A stretch of DNA of 64,000 nt from Bacteroidota bacterium. Lineage in GTDB: Bacteria; Bacteroidota; Bacteroidia; Chitinophagales; Chitinophagaceae. A model generated the notes under the pieces. The model made no database searches, was not told the DNA's origin, and saw only the letters and a program-made list of their open reading frames with translations. Position numbers and translations under genes: made by a program. Within the stretch, counting starts at the first letter, position 1, and each line of letters begins with the position of its first letter. This document shows positions 15,689-25,570 of this stretch, piece after piece. The stretch lies in NCBI GenBank assembly GCA_005882315.1, contig VBAR01000002.1, positions 248,001-312,000 on the forward strand, read 5' to 3'.

Positions 15689-18049
15689 ATGAAAAGAATA
15701 CTCAGCACAGTTGCTATTTGTTCAATCCTATTTTCAGCATCCGCACAGCCAGGCAAAGTTTTTACAACAAAAGATTACCAGCAGGCAGAAAATCTTTTAG
15801 GCGGCAATATACAACGGTATATTGACCGTGGCAATGTAGGAGCCAATTGGATGCCCGGTGATAAATTCTGGTACCGTGTATTAACACCTACGGGTAGCGA
15901 GTTTATAATGGTGGATGCAGTAAAGGGTACAAAAAGTGCAGCCTTTGATCATGAAAAAATGGCTGAAGGGCTTTCTAAAGCAACCGGAAGATCATACAAA
16001 GCTTCAATGCTTCCATTTCAGAATATTAATTTTTCGCTGGATGGGAAAGCAATCATATTTAATGCTGACAGAAAACAGTGGAGATATGATCTGCAAAGCG
16101 GAATTGTGTCAACTGATACCGCAATTAATAATGCTATGCAGTCGGGGCAAGGCGGTTTCAGGGGAGCTGGCCTTGAAGTGATGTCGCCTGACCGGACAAA
16201 GGCAGTATTCATTAAAGATTATAACCTCTGGGTAAGAGACGTGAAAACAAAAGAGGAAAAGCAATTAACTACTGACGGCATAAAAGATTTTGGATATGCA
16301 ACAGATAATGCAGGATGGAAAGCCAGCGACAGGGCAATAGTAAAATGGTCACCCGATTCAAAAAAGATCGCCACCTTCAAACAGGATCAACGTAATGTGG
16401 GTGATATGTATCTCGCATCTACCAATGTGGGTCATCCAACATTAAAAGCATGGAAATATCCGTTGCCGGGTGATAAAGAAATTCCGATGATCAGCCGTTG
16501 TGTAATTAATGTTGATGAAGCAAAGGTTGTAATGTTCAATATTCCTCCCGATCCACATCGTGCATCACTCAGTGATGATATATCAAGCAGTGGAACTTTT
16601 GATGATATCGCCTGGAATACTGATGGAACAGAACTTGCTTTTCTTACTACTTCCCGTGATCATAAGCAGGGAAAAATGCGTATTGCGAATGCAACAACCG
16701 GCGAAGTACGTGAAGTGTTTGAAGAAACAGTGGCTACTCAATATGAATCAGGCTGGGGTTCTATCAACTGGCGTTATTTGCCAAAATCTAAAGAGATCAT
16801 CTGGTTTTCCGAAAGAGATAACTGGGGCCATCTGTATTTGTATGATGCAACTACAGGCCAACTGAAAAATCAAATTACAAAAGGTGATTGGGTAGTGACA
16901 CGTTTAATAAAAGTGGATGAAGCAAAACGCCAGCTGTATTTTATGGTTAACGGCCGTCAAACAGAGAATCCTTATTTCGCCGAATTTTATAAAGTTGGTT
17001 TTGATGGAAAAGGTCTCACATTACTTTCTCCGGGTGCAGGCACACATTCCATCAGCTTTTCACCAAATGAAAATTATTTTATCGATACGTATTCAAAGCC
17101 GGATGTACCATCAGTATCCGTGTTGCGTGATATAAATGGGAAACAAATTGCTGAGTTAGAAAAAACAGATGTATCAAGACTGAAAGCAACAGGATGGAAG
17201 CCACCAACACCTGTAACATTAAAAGCAGCAGATGGCAAAACAGATATTTATGGTTTGATGTTTACGCCAACTAATCTCGATTCAAAGGCAAAATATCCTG
17301 TTGTTAATTATATCTATCCCGGTCCGCAAGGCGGTAGTGTAGGCGGGTGGAGTTTCAGTGCAGCAAGAGGTGATCACCAGGCTTTGGCTGAATTGGGATT
17401 TGTAGTTGTTGTAATTGAAGGCACAGGTAATCCCGGCCGTTCAAAAAGTTTTCATGATATGTATTGGCCCGATATGAGTACTAATACATTGCCGGACCAG
17501 ATCGCAGGCATTCGCCAATTGTCACAGCGATATTCTTATATCGATACAACTAAGGTTGGTATCTGGGGACATTCAGGCGGAGGTTTTGCAACAGCAGCGG
17601 CTATGTTCCGTTATCCTGATTTTTATAAAGTAGGTATTTCAGAATCCGGTAATCATGATAATCGCAACTATGAAGATGATTGGGGCGAACGTTATATTGG
17701 TTTATTAACGAAAGGTGCTGATGGAAAAGATAATTATGATGCTCAAGCCAACCAGACCTATGCAAAAAATCTGAAAGGAAAACTGATGCTTGCACATGGA
17801 CTGATGGATAATAATGTGCCGCCATATAATACAATGCTTGTTGTAGATGCATTGACAAAAGCGAACAAGGATTATGATCTTGTTGTATTTCCCAATGCAG
17901 GTCATGGTTTTGGTGCCGACTCACCTTATATGATGCGCAAACGCTGGGATTATTTTGTAAAGAACCTGATGGGAGCAGAGCCGCCAAAAGAATTTAAGTT
18001 TGAAACAAAGACTGATCCGAGAAGTGGCGGACAACAGTTTGGATTTTAA
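15689..18049 (+). CDS. Exported S9 family (DPP IV-like) serine peptidase
   Basis: 786 residues with signal peptide MKRILSTVAICSILFSASA. An N-terminal beta-propeller (about 40-500) precedes an alpha/beta-hydrolase domain. The nucleophile elbow is GHSGGG with Ser629; Asp707 (LMDNNVPP) and His739 (NAGHGFG) complete the triad. The elbow is GHSGGG rather than the GWSYGG common in DPP IV, but the DPPIV_N-type propeller and length place it in S9B. It likely cleaves dipeptides from peptides in the periplasm. It has its own terminator and no evident operon partners. Confidence 0.92.
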   Translation: MKRILSTVAICSILFSASAQPGKVFTTKDYQQAENLLGGNIQRYIDRGNVGANWMPGDKFWYRVLTPTGSEFIMVDAVKGTKSAAFDHEKMAEGLSKATGRSYKASMLPFQNINFSLDGKAIIFNADRKQWRYDLQSGIVSTDTAINNAMQSGQGGFRGAGLEVMSPDRTKAVFIKDYNLWVRDVKTKEEKQLTTDGIKDFGYATDNAGWKASDRAIVKWSPDSKKIATFKQDQRNVGDMYLASTNVGHPTLKAWKYPLPGDKEIPMISRCVINVDEAKVVMFNIPPDPHRASLSDDISSSGTFDDIAWNTDGTELAFLTTSRDHKQGKMRIANATTGEVREVFEETVATQYESGWGSINWRYLPKSKEIIWFSERDNWGHLYLYDATTGQLKNQITKGDWVVTRLIKVDEAKRQLYFMVNGRQTENPYFAEFYKVGFDGKGLTLLSPGAGTHSISFSPNENYFIDTYSKPDVPSVSVLRDINGKQIAELEKTDVSRLKATGWKPPTPVTLKAADGKTDIYGLMFTPTNLDSKAKYPVVNYIYPGPQGGSVGGWSFSAARGDHQALAELGFVVVVIEGTGNPGRSKSFHDMYWPDMSTNTLPDQIAGIRQLSQRYSYIDTTKVGIWGHSGGGFATAAAMFRYPDFYKVGISESGNHDNRNYEDDWGERYIGLLTKGADGKDNYDAQANQTYAKNLKGKLMLAHGLMDNNVPPYNTMLVVDALTKANKDYDLVVFPNAGHGFGADSPYMMRKRWDYFVKNLMGAEPPKEFKFETKTDPRSGGQQFGF

Positions 18050-18069
18050 ACTCTACAACATTTTATTTC

Positions 18070-18099
18070 AAAGCCAGCCTGATTTGGGTTGGCTTTTTT
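18070..18099 (+). terminator. Intrinsic terminator of the S9 peptidase gene
   Basis: A stem AAAGCCAGCC / GGTTGGCTTT with one G-T pair is followed by a T run. Confidence 0.75.
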
Positions 18100-18117
18100 A
18101 TTTATTAAACAAACTGC

Positions 18118-18189
18118 ATTGCTACTATTAAGCTGTTGTTGCGTCGCACACTTTTGCGGTTGGTAATTCTATTGAGCACATCTCGAAAT
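18118..18189 (+). repeat. 72-bp interspersed repeat, copy 2
   Basis: Ungapped match to 12899-12970. It lies directly before the REP palindrome cluster and transposase gene. Confidence 0.7.
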
Positions 18190-18195
18190 GTACTT

Positions 18196-18362
18196 ATGTC
18201 CCGTAGGGACATCTTATGGGTAGAAAAATGGGAATTAAGAATAATGTTCCGTAGGAACATTATGTGAAATCAAAATATCAAACCCAATGAGCACAATGCG
18301 TTCCTACGGAACGCCAACACGGATTTTCGATTTTCTACCCTTAATGTGTTCCTACGGAACAC
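18196..18362. repeat. REP/BIME-like cluster of four palindromes
   Basis: Four imperfect copies share the core GTYCC-GTA-GGRAC. They are at 18196-18212 (ATGTCCC GTA GGGACAT), 18241-18263 (10-bp arms), 18298-18314 (GCGTTCC TAC GGAACGC) and 18346-18362 (GTGTTCC TAC GGAACAC). The first two have GTA centres and the last two TAC. The stretches between them (gggtagaaaa against ttttctaccc) are also inverted, so the cluster is one large inverted pair. This is the layout of bacterial interspersed mosaic elements mobilised by the adjacent type of transposase. Confidence 0.8.
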
Positions 18363-18401
18363 GGCAAGCTTTAGTATATTTATCTATCTTATTTAGGATA
18401 A

Positions 18402-18863
18402 ATGGCAAACACTTATACACAACTGCATATTCAATTTGTATTTGCTGTAAAATTCAAGAAAGCATTAATTCAAAAAGCCTGGAAGGATGAATTACATAAA
18501 TATATGACCGGTATCATTCAAAATAATGGTCACAAGATGTTACAAATAAATAGCATGCCCGATCATATTCATATACTTATTGGTCTTCGACCGTTACAAT
18601 CCATTTCATCATTGGTGCAAAATATAAAAACAGAAAGTAGCAAATGGATTAAAGACAAAGGCTTTTGTGCCGTTCCATTTTCATGGCAAGAAGGTTATGG
18701 CGCATTTTCATATTCTAAAAGTCATGTAGATGAAGTAGTTCGATATATTCAAAATCAGGAAGTTCATCATCAGAAAGAAACATTCTTAGATGAGTATAGA
18801 CATTTCTTAAAAGTTTTTGAAGTAGAATACGAAGAACAATATATTTTTAAAGAACCAGAATAA
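18402..18863 (+). CDS. REP-associated Y1 (IS200-like) transposase
   Basis: 153 residues, complete. The HUH motif is in MPDHIHILIG. A Tyr in FSYSKSHVDEVVRYIQNQ is the expected catalytic residue, and NQEVHHQKETF and VEYEEQY are typical of the single-gene Bacteroidota branch. HUH enzymes nick and rejoin single-stranded DNA at hairpins. No tnpB and no flanking target duplication is seen. The four palindromes directly upstream are its likely substrates. This fits a domesticated REP-associated tyrosine transposase (RAYT) better than an active IS. Confidence 0.88.
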   Translation: MANTYTQLHIQFVFAVKFKKALIQKAWKDELHKYMTGIIQNNGHKMLQINSMPDHIHILIGLRPLQSISSLVQNIKTESSKWIKDKGFCAVPFSWQEGYGAFSYSKSHVDEVVRYIQNQEVHHQKETFLDEYRHFLKVFEVEYEEQYIFKEPE

Positions 18864-18871
18864 AATTCCAT

Positions 18872-19231
18872 TTATTTCCTCAAATAGTCATCCGTCTTAT
18901 CTAACCAATCCTGTCTTGGTGGTGACCATGTGTCAATCTCTTCCACTTCACCGATCATCAATGCTTCGTGCGGCAGATCGGGAGGGATAACAATTACATC
19001 ACCGGGATATAGATCCATTACCTGTTCTTTATTTTCTCCAAACCAGAAACGCATTTGACCTTTAATAACCTGTGTAACCTGCTCATGAAAATGATGATGC
19101 AGCGGCACAACAAAGCCATCTTTGAATTTCATTTTAGCGATCATGATCTTTTCACCCCATATCATTTTTCTTTCCATTGAAGGGTTCACAGTTTCGGTAG
19201 GCACATTGTCCCAGTTTATTTTTTGAAGCAT
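18872..19231 (-). CDS. Cupin-domain protein
   Basis: 119 residues, one small cupin barrel. Motif 1 contains VPLHHHFHEQVTQVIKG with clustered His and Glu metal ligands; motif 2 is PGDVIVIPPDLPHEA. Small cupins of this type bind a divalent metal and act as dioxygenases, isomerases or ligand sensors; which applies here cannot be said. The ATG is only 3 bases after the stop of the S9 peptidase gene, so the two are almost certainly one transcript. Confidence 0.85.
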   Translation of the reverse strand: MLQKINWDNVPTETVNPSMERKMIWGEKIMIAKMKFKDGFVVPLHHHFHEQVTQVIKGQMRFWFGENKEQVMDLYPGDVIVIPPDLPHEALMIGEVEEIDTWSPPRQDWLDKTDDYLRK

Positions 19232-19234
19232 GAT

Positions 19235-21679
19235 CTATTTTTTTAAAACTGTTTCGAACAATTTAAATATACGTTTATACTCATCCGTCCAGCTGCTGGG
19301 CTCAACGAATCCATGATCTTCCATGGGATAAGAAGCAAGCTCCCAATTATTTTTTCCTAATTCGATCAACCTTTGTGTAAGTTTTACAGCATCCTGGTAA
19401 TGTACATTCACATCTATCATACCATGACAGATAAGCAAATCACCTTTCAGTCCATCCGCAAAATAATAAGGTGAGCTCTTCCTGTACGCTAGACTGTCAT
19501 TGAATGGTTCATTTAAAATATTAGCAGTATAACCATGATTGTAATTTGCCCAATCTGTAACCGGACGTAATGCAGCACCTGCTGCAAATACATCAGGATA
19601 GTTAAACATACCCATCAATGTAATGAAGCCGCCATATGAACCACCGTACAGCCCGACATGTTTTGGATTGACACCATATGTTTTCACCAAATAGTTTACA
19701 GCATCCACATGATCGGTCATATCTTTTCCTCCCATAAAACGATAGATGCCCGTTCTCCAATCCCTGCCATAACCTGCACTGCCACGATAATCAATATCCA
19801 TTACATAATAACCATTATCGGCAAGCAGGTTGTTGAACATATATTCACGGGAATAACTGCTCCACCATTTATGTGCATTTTGTAAATAGCCTGCGCCATG
19901 CACAAATAAAACAGCTGGCTTATTGGGATGAGGGTTTGCCGGCTTGAATATTCTTGCATATACCTGAGCACCATCTGCTGCAGTAAATGTTATTACTTCA
20001 GGGTCTCTCCATGAGTATGATTTAAATTCATCACTCATTGCTTTGTTTGTGATCTGTTCAGTTTTTCCACTAGCTTTATTTTCCTGTAAATACAATTCCC
20101 ATGGTTTGGTAGAGTAGGAATAGAGCACAGCTAAATATTTTTCATCAGGTGAAACAGCAACCTGGTGTGCTCCCGTCATTGTAGTAATGCGTTCTTTTTT
20201 TCCATCGGCGATCCACAGGCGATAAAAGTGTTGTTCACCCGGATGCACTTCATTAGTTGTAATGAAGAAAGATTTTTTATCACGGCTAAGTTGTGCTTGC
20301 TGCACTTCATACTTACCGCTTGTTAATGCTTTCTTCTCTTTTGTATTTACATTGATCGTGTATAAATGAGAATAGCCTGTCGATTCGGATTGAAACCAGA
20401 ATGTGTTATCATCGATCCAGCCAATACGGCCAAAGCCAATTCCAGGACCGCCGATCCATGCTTCATCTCTTTGACGATCGAGCAATTTTAATTTATGTGT
20501 TGCAGTATCCCATAACATCAGCCAGCGGTCTTTGTTGTCAACAGAACGAAGCTCAACTACCAGGTTTGTTCCTGATGGTGACCATTGCACTGCATTAAAA
20601 GTTACTGCTCTCATTGGCGGGTTCTTTGTTTTCTCTTCCAATTTTTTAGGATAGTCTTTCAAATAATCAGGCGGGTCTTTTATTCCCGGAATTGTTGAAT
20701 CAGCTTTCACTGACCAAACGGTATCTCTTTCCCTGTCATAAATAAAAAACTCAGAACTGCCTTGTGCTGTTCCCACTTTTGTACGGCCCGGAATATCTGT
20801 TGTAAAACCGGTTTCAGTTACATAGCTCGGAACAATTGTGGTCTTTGCATTTGCAACAGGTGCAGCTTTGAATAAACGATAACCAATAAATCGTCCATCA
20901 GGACTTAAATTCAATCCTTGTAATTGTTTGTCTTCAATATTTATGCTGCGCAATTCTTTTGGTTTAGGTAATGACTTATTATATGCATCACCTTTGTCTC
21001 TTTTTTCTTTTCTTGATTTTAATACTTCAAAATATTTGAGTTGATCATTCTTTAACCAATCTTCCTGTTGATTAGCTGCTGCGGCAGAACCAGCACCTGT
21101 TTGTCTTCCGCCACCGCCAAAACCTCCGCCTCCTCCAAAATTTCCTGTAGGTGGTGGTGTTGTTTGTCCGGCTTGTGCAGCCTGAAGGTTTGTTAACTGC
21201 ATCGTTTCACCGGAAGCAATATCCCATGCATATAAATTCTGGCTTCTTGTATAAACGATCTTTGTTTCATTAAAAGAAAATTGAGGGTTGCTTTCGGCAT
21301 CGGAAGTTTGAACAATGCGTTTCGTCTTTCCTGTTTTTGTATCGGTATAAAAAATATCACCATCTTTTGAAAATACATATGCAGTGCGGGAAAGATTATA
21401 AACATAATTTCCAACAGATCTGTAATTCTGTGTTTCAGCTAAAGAAGCTTTTACTGGAATTTTATTGGTAAGTGTGATGTAGTAAATAGAGTCTGCCAGG
21501 GCTTTATCCGGATTCCAGTTGAAATAAATTGACTGACCATCATTGCTCCACTGAACGTTGGATGGAGATGTGCCCACCCAATTCTGGTCACGCATTATTT
21601 TTTCGACTGTTAGTTTTTGTTGTGCTAAAATGGATACTGACAGAATAAGTGAAAAAAGAAAAATAATTGGTTTGTGCAT
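19235..21679 (-). CDS. Exported S9 family prolyl oligopeptidase-type peptidase
   Basis: 814 residues with signal peptide MHKPIIFLFSLILSVSILA. The beta-propeller domain holds a low-complexity Gly-rich insert (NFGGGGGFGGGG, near residue 180), probably a surface loop. The catalytic domain carries GGSYGG with Ser681, Asp756 (MIDVNVHY) and His789 (MEDHGF). It is a periplasmic oligopeptidase or dipeptidyl peptidase. It differs clearly from the S9 enzyme at 15689, so the two are not a recent duplicate. It is co-transcribed with the downstream cupin gene. Confidence 0.92.
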   Translation of the reverse strand: MHKPIIFLFSLILSVSILAQQKLTVEKIMRDQNWVGTSPSNVQWSNDGQSIYFNWNPDKALADSIYYITLTNKIPVKASLAETQNYRSVGNYVYNLSRTAYVFSKDGDIFYTDTKTGKTKRIVQTSDAESNPQFSFNETKIVYTRSQNLYAWDIASGETMQLTNLQAAQAGQTTPPPTGNFGGGGGFGGGGRQTGAGSAAAANQQEDWLKNDQLKYFEVLKSRKEKRDKGDAYNKSLPKPKELRSINIEDKQLQGLNLSPDGRFIGYRLFKAAPVANAKTTIVPSYVTETGFTTDIPGRTKVGTAQGSSEFFIYDRERDTVWSVKADSTIPGIKDPPDYLKDYPKKLEEKTKNPPMRAVTFNAVQWSPSGTNLVVELRSVDNKDRWLMLWDTATHKLKLLDRQRDEAWIGGPGIGFGRIGWIDDNTFWFQSESTGYSHLYTINVNTKEKKALTSGKYEVQQAQLSRDKKSFFITTNEVHPGEQHFYRLWIADGKKERITTMTGAHQVAVSPDEKYLAVLYSYSTKPWELYLQENKASGKTEQITNKAMSDEFKSYSWRDPEVITFTAADGAQVYARIFKPANPHPNKPAVLFVHGAGYLQNAHKWWSSYSREYMFNNLLADNGYYVMDIDYRGSAGYGRDWRTGIYRFMGGKDMTDHVDAVNYLVKTYGVNPKHVGLYGGSYGGFITLMGMFNYPDVFAAGAALRPVTDWANYNHGYTANILNEPFNDSLAYRKSSPYYFADGLKGDLLICHGMIDVNVHYQDAVKLTQRLIELGKNNWELASYPMEDHGFVEPSSWTDEYKRIFKLFETVLKK

Positions 21680-21780
21680 GGTAAAAAATTAAGGCTTAAA
21701 TATATTGATTAAACGGTATTCAGAATTAACCTTCTGAAATATTCAGCAAGAAGAGTTGTAAGAATGATTTTGTATTGAAA

Positions 21781-22692
21781 CTATTTGTACAAATCCCCAT
21801 TCAAATATTTCAATCCCGAATCACAAACTACAGTAACGATCTTTTTTCCTGCTCCCAGCTTTCTGGCACGTTGAATAGCCGTCCATACATTGGCACCGGA
21901 AGTAGTGCCGCCGAATATACCTTCTGTTCTTGCCAGTTTTCTTGTAGTATCCATTGCATCTTCATCTTTCACGGCAACTATTTCATCTGCCAGATCTAAT
22001 CTGCATATAGAAGGAATAAAACCAGCACCGATGCCTTCTAATTTATGTTTGCCACCCATTTCACCACCCGACAATGCACGAACATGATAAGGTTCTATTG
22101 CAATACATTTAATACCTGGAATTTTTTCTTTTAAATATTCTGAGTTGCCGGAGAAACATCCACCAGTACCAACACCCATGATAAACTCATCGATATCATT
22201 CCCCAATACATCAATAATTTCTTTCGCCATTTCATGATAAGCATTCCGGTTGTCAACATTATTAAATTGATCTGTCCAGAATACACCCGGTTCTTTACTT
22301 AATTCTTTTGCCCGCTGCACCATTGAATCGATCAGCTTCGCTGTTATGGCACGATTCTCACTTGGAAATAATTCAAGCGTTGCCCCAAAGGCACGCCTAG
22401 TTTGTAGTTTCTCTTCTGCAAATGCATCGGAAGAAACAAAGTATGCCTTGTAACCTTTAGTGGCACACACCATTGCCAGCGAACTACCAGTACTTCCCCC
22501 AGTATAATCCATCACTTTGTCGCCTGGCTTTAGTTGTCCTCTTTTTTCTGCACCTTCAACCATCGAAAGTGCCATCCGGTCTTTCATACTTCCTGTTGGA
22601 TTGGCCCCTTCATATTTCACATAGATATCGGCGCAGCCGGGTTCTGATAATTTTTCCAATTTGATCAAAGGTGTATTGCCTATCGCTTTCAT
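21781..22692 (-). CDS. PLP-dependent cysteine synthase-family enzyme
   Basis: 303 residues, fold type II. The PLP lysine is Lys37 in NPTGSMKDRMA. The phosphate-binding region VGTGGCFSG and the TGGSTGSSLA substrate loop are present. Classical CysK has KDR in an NPxxSxKDR context and a TSGNTG loop; the TGGSTG loop here departs from that, so the substrate may differ (cysteine synthase, cystathionine beta-synthase-like or another beta-replacement). No CBS or ACT domain is present. It stands alone, divergent from the glycosidase gene. Confidence 0.85.
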   Translation of the reverse strand: MKAIGNTPLIKLEKLSEPGCADIYVKYEGANPTGSMKDRMALSMVEGAEKRGQLKPGDKVMDYTGGSTGSSLAMVCATKGYKAYFVSSDAFAEEKLQTRRAFGATLELFPSENRAITAKLIDSMVQRAKELSKEPGVFWTDQFNNVDNRNAYHEMAKEIIDVLGNDIDEFIMGVGTGGCFSGNSEYLKEKIPGIKCIAIEPYHVRALSGGEMGGKHKLEGIGAGFIPSICRLDLADEIVAVKDEDAMDTTRKLARTEGIFGGTTSGANVWTAIQRARKLGAGKKIVTVVCDSGLKYLNGDLYK

Positions 22693-22902
22693 TTCTTTTA
22701 ATGATTTTGGTAAAGATATTTCCTAAATCAACATTTCTATTCAGCCAAATCTTGTTTTTCACAAACTGTTCTACGCCGCCAGGTGATATACTTCAATGAG
22801 AGACTGTAATCGTTATATTAGCATAAATTATATACTATTTATAATGACCCGACGATTTATATTTAGTTATTCAAACAGTTTAATTGTTTTAAATACACAC
22901 TA

Positions 22903-25515
22903 TTGGACTTTGTAGAAAAAGAACGGCTTTCCCGTTCACACAATAATAAAAATTGGAAAAGGTGGGGCCCTTATTTGTCTGACCGGCAATGGGGCACAGT
23001 AAGGGAAGATTATAGCAAAGAAGGAAATGTATGGAATTACATTAATCATGATCTTGCCCGCAGTTACACCTACCGTTGGGGTGAAGAAGGGATAGCAGGT
23101 TTTTGTGATAGTGACCAGGTATTATGTTTCGCTCCGGCATTCTGGAATGGAAAAGATACCATTTTAAAGGAACGTCTTTTTGGATTGACCAATAGAGAAG
23201 GCAATCATGGAGAGGATGTGAAGGAATTATATTTTCATTTGGATTCTTCACCTACGCATTCCTATTGTAAATTTTTATATAAATATCCGCAGGCAGAGTT
23301 TCCTTACCTGGATATGATGGAGCAAAACAAGAGAGATCGTTTAAGTACCGAGTATGAATTACTCGACACAGGTATATTTAAAGAGAACCGTTATTTTGAT
23401 TGCTATATCGAATATGCAAAAGAGGAGATGAACGATATCCTGATGAAGGTTACAGTTTATAACCGCGGACCTGAGGATGCTACCATTCATGTACTGCCTC
23501 ATCTTTGGTTTCGTAATTTCTGGAAACATAATTCCCGTTTCTCAAGGCCTGAAATTTCTTCGCTTTCTGCCGATTGCCTGCAAACAAGTTCTGATCGTAA
23601 TGGTATTTTTTTTCTTTATCACCAGGGTGGTGAGCAATTATTTTGTGAAAATGAAACGAATAATGAGAGGATGTATAACCGGCCAAATGATTCTCCATTT
23701 GTAAAAGATGGGATCAATAACTATGTCGTCGATAATGAGGATACGGTCAACCCCAAAAAGCAAGGTACTAAAGCAGCGATCTGGTTGGAGGAAAAAATAA
23801 AGCCGGGAGCATCCGCAGTTTTTAAAGTGAGGTTAAGCAAAAATCAAATTGAAGACCCATGGATCGAGTTTGATAAAATTTTTGCCAAACGAATAGCAGA
23901 GACTGATGAATATTATGATGAGTTGACACCAAAAAAATTATCACCTGAACATAAAGCATTACTGCGTAGCTCTGCAAGCGGCCTGCTCTGGACAAAACAA
24001 TTCTATTATCTCGATATTTTTAAATGGTTGTTTGGAGAACCCGGTGAAGAAGCACCCAGCCGTAATCATAAACGAAATTATGATTGGCAACATCTTACTT
24101 GCCGCAACATAATTTCCATGCCGGATAAATGGGAGTACCCATGGTTTGCAGCATGGGATCTTGCTTTTCATGCAACAACTTTTGCTCATGTAGATCCGGA
24201 ATTTGCGAAGCAACAGTTATTGGTTGTGCTCCGCGAATATTATATGCATCCCAACGGACAAATTCCTGCATACGAATGGAATTTCAGTGATGTAAATCCT
24301 CCTGTACATGCATGGGGTGTATGGGAAGTATTTGAAACGGATAGAAAAAAGACAGGAGTTCCTGATTGGGATTTTTTAGAAAGGGCTTTTCAGAAATTGC
24401 TTATGAACTTCACGTGGTGGGTAAATCAAAAAGATGCAAATGGAACAGACATCTTTGAAGGTGGTTTTTTAGGTCTGGATAATATCGGTGTGTTTGACAG
24501 GAACCATATGCCACCGGGTATAAAAAAATTGCAACAAGCTGACGCTACCAGTTGGATGGCAATGTATGCACTCAATATGTTGCGCATGTCATTGGAACTG
24601 GCGCAGCATAACAAGGCTTATGAAGAATCGGCAGCAAAATTTTTCCGGCACTTTTTAAATATCGGGTGGGCCATGCATCATATCGGGAAAAAAGATATTT
24701 CCTTATGGGATGAACAGGATGCATTTTATTATGATGCCATTCAATTTGAAAATGGTACCAGCCAGCGATTGAGAATACGTTCATTGGTAGGGATCATTCC
24801 ATTGCTGGCTGTTGAAATAATGCATGTCGATATGTTTGAAGAGCTTCGCCAATTCAATACACGATTAGAAGTGATCAGGCAAACAAGACCTGACCTGACA
24901 CGCATCATCTCAGATATTGATAAAAAGAATGCAGACGGTAATTATTTATTTGCGATCATGATCGGTGACAGGATGGAACACCTGTTAAAAAGATTGTTGG
25001 ATGAAGCTGAGTTTTTATCTGATTATGGTATTCGTTCTTTGTCAAAAATTCACCAGGACCATCCTTACTCATTTGAATATAAGGATCGCAATTACAGTAT
25101 TCAGTATGAACCCGGGGAAAGTTCCAGTGATATGTTTGGGGGCAATTCCAACTGGCGGGGGCCTATCTGGTTGCCATTAAATTACCTGATCATTAATTCG
25201 CTTCGGAAATATTATGAATATTATGGCGATAAATACACTTATGAATTTCCTGCAGGTTCAGGAAAAAAAATGAACCTCAAGCAAATTGCCAATGAGCTTA
25301 CCAAACGAATATTAAAAATCTTTGAACGAAATGATGAAGGTGCTTTTCAGTATCATGATATGGATCATTCATGCTGGACAGAAAAGCATTTTAAAGAGCA
25401 TCATCTCTTCTATGAATTTTTTCATGGCGATACAGGGAAGGGATTGGGAGCTTCTCACCAAACGGGATGGACAGCTTTGATCGTTAATTTATTATTGGAG
25501 ATGGATGAGGATTAA
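22903..25515 (+). CDS. GH63-like glycoside hydrolase (MGH1-type)
   Basis: 870 residues, cytoplasmic (no signal peptide). The start is TTG at 22903: the frame is closed upstream at 22864 with no ATG, and the conserved N-terminus (KNWKRWGPYLSDRQWGTVREDYS) follows at once. An N-terminal beta domain precedes an (alpha/alpha)6 barrel with FAAWDLAFHA, GGNSNWRGPIWLP and GLGASHQTGWTALI, blocks characteristic of GH63 and mannosylglycerate-hydrolase-like enzymes. It cleaves an alpha-glucoside or alpha-mannosylglycerate-type substrate; the exact sugar is not predictable. It has its own terminator. Confidence 0.87.
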   Translation: MDFVEKERLSRSHNNKNWKRWGPYLSDRQWGTVREDYSKEGNVWNYINHDLARSYTYRWGEEGIAGFCDSDQVLCFAPAFWNGKDTILKERLFGLTNREGNHGEDVKELYFHLDSSPTHSYCKFLYKYPQAEFPYLDMMEQNKRDRLSTEYELLDTGIFKENRYFDCYIEYAKEEMNDILMKVTVYNRGPEDATIHVLPHLWFRNFWKHNSRFSRPEISSLSADCLQTSSDRNGIFFLYHQGGEQLFCENETNNERMYNRPNDSPFVKDGINNYVVDNEDTVNPKKQGTKAAIWLEEKIKPGASAVFKVRLSKNQIEDPWIEFDKIFAKRIAETDEYYDELTPKKLSPEHKALLRSSASGLLWTKQFYYLDIFKWLFGEPGEEAPSRNHKRNYDWQHLTCRNIISMPDKWEYPWFAAWDLAFHATTFAHVDPEFAKQQLLVVLREYYMHPNGQIPAYEWNFSDVNPPVHAWGVWEVFETDRKKTGVPDWDFLERAFQKLLMNFTWWVNQKDANGTDIFEGGFLGLDNIGVFDRNHMPPGIKKLQQADATSWMAMYALNMLRMSLELAQHNKAYEESAAKFFRHFLNIGWAMHHIGKKDISLWDEQDAFYYDAIQFENGTSQRLRIRSLVGIIPLLAVEIMHVDMFEELRQFNTRLEVIRQTRPDLTRIISDIDKKNADGNYLFAIMIGDRMEHLLKRLLDEAEFLSDYGIRSLSKIHQDHPYSFEYKDRNYSIQYEPGESSSDMFGGNSNWRGPIWLPLNYLIINSLRKYYEYYGDKYTYEFPAGSGKKMNLKQIANELTKRILKIFERNDEGAFQYHDMDHSCWTEKHFKEHHLFYEFFHGDTGKGLGASHQTGWTALIVNLLLEMDED

Positions 25516-25522
25516 AATCACT

Positions 25523-25560
25523 TATGCAGTTGCTGGTATGCTTATCCCAGCAACTGCATA
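25523..25560. terminator. Bidirectional hairpin terminator
   Basis: A perfect 14-bp stem, TATGCAGTTGCTGG / CCAGCAACTGCATA, with a 10-base loop, lies between the convergent glycosidase and DUF418 genes. Confidence 0.7.
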
Positions 25561-25570
25561 AAGAATTATT

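Noticed and set aside
17601-17987. Antisense frame within the S9 peptidase catalytic domain
   Set aside because: It overlaps the catalytic triad region of a certain gene and is His-rich from reversed codons.
18196-18362. CRISPR-like array
   Set aside because: Units are self-palindromic, of unequal spacing and inverted in the second half; no cas genes. It fits REP/BIME.
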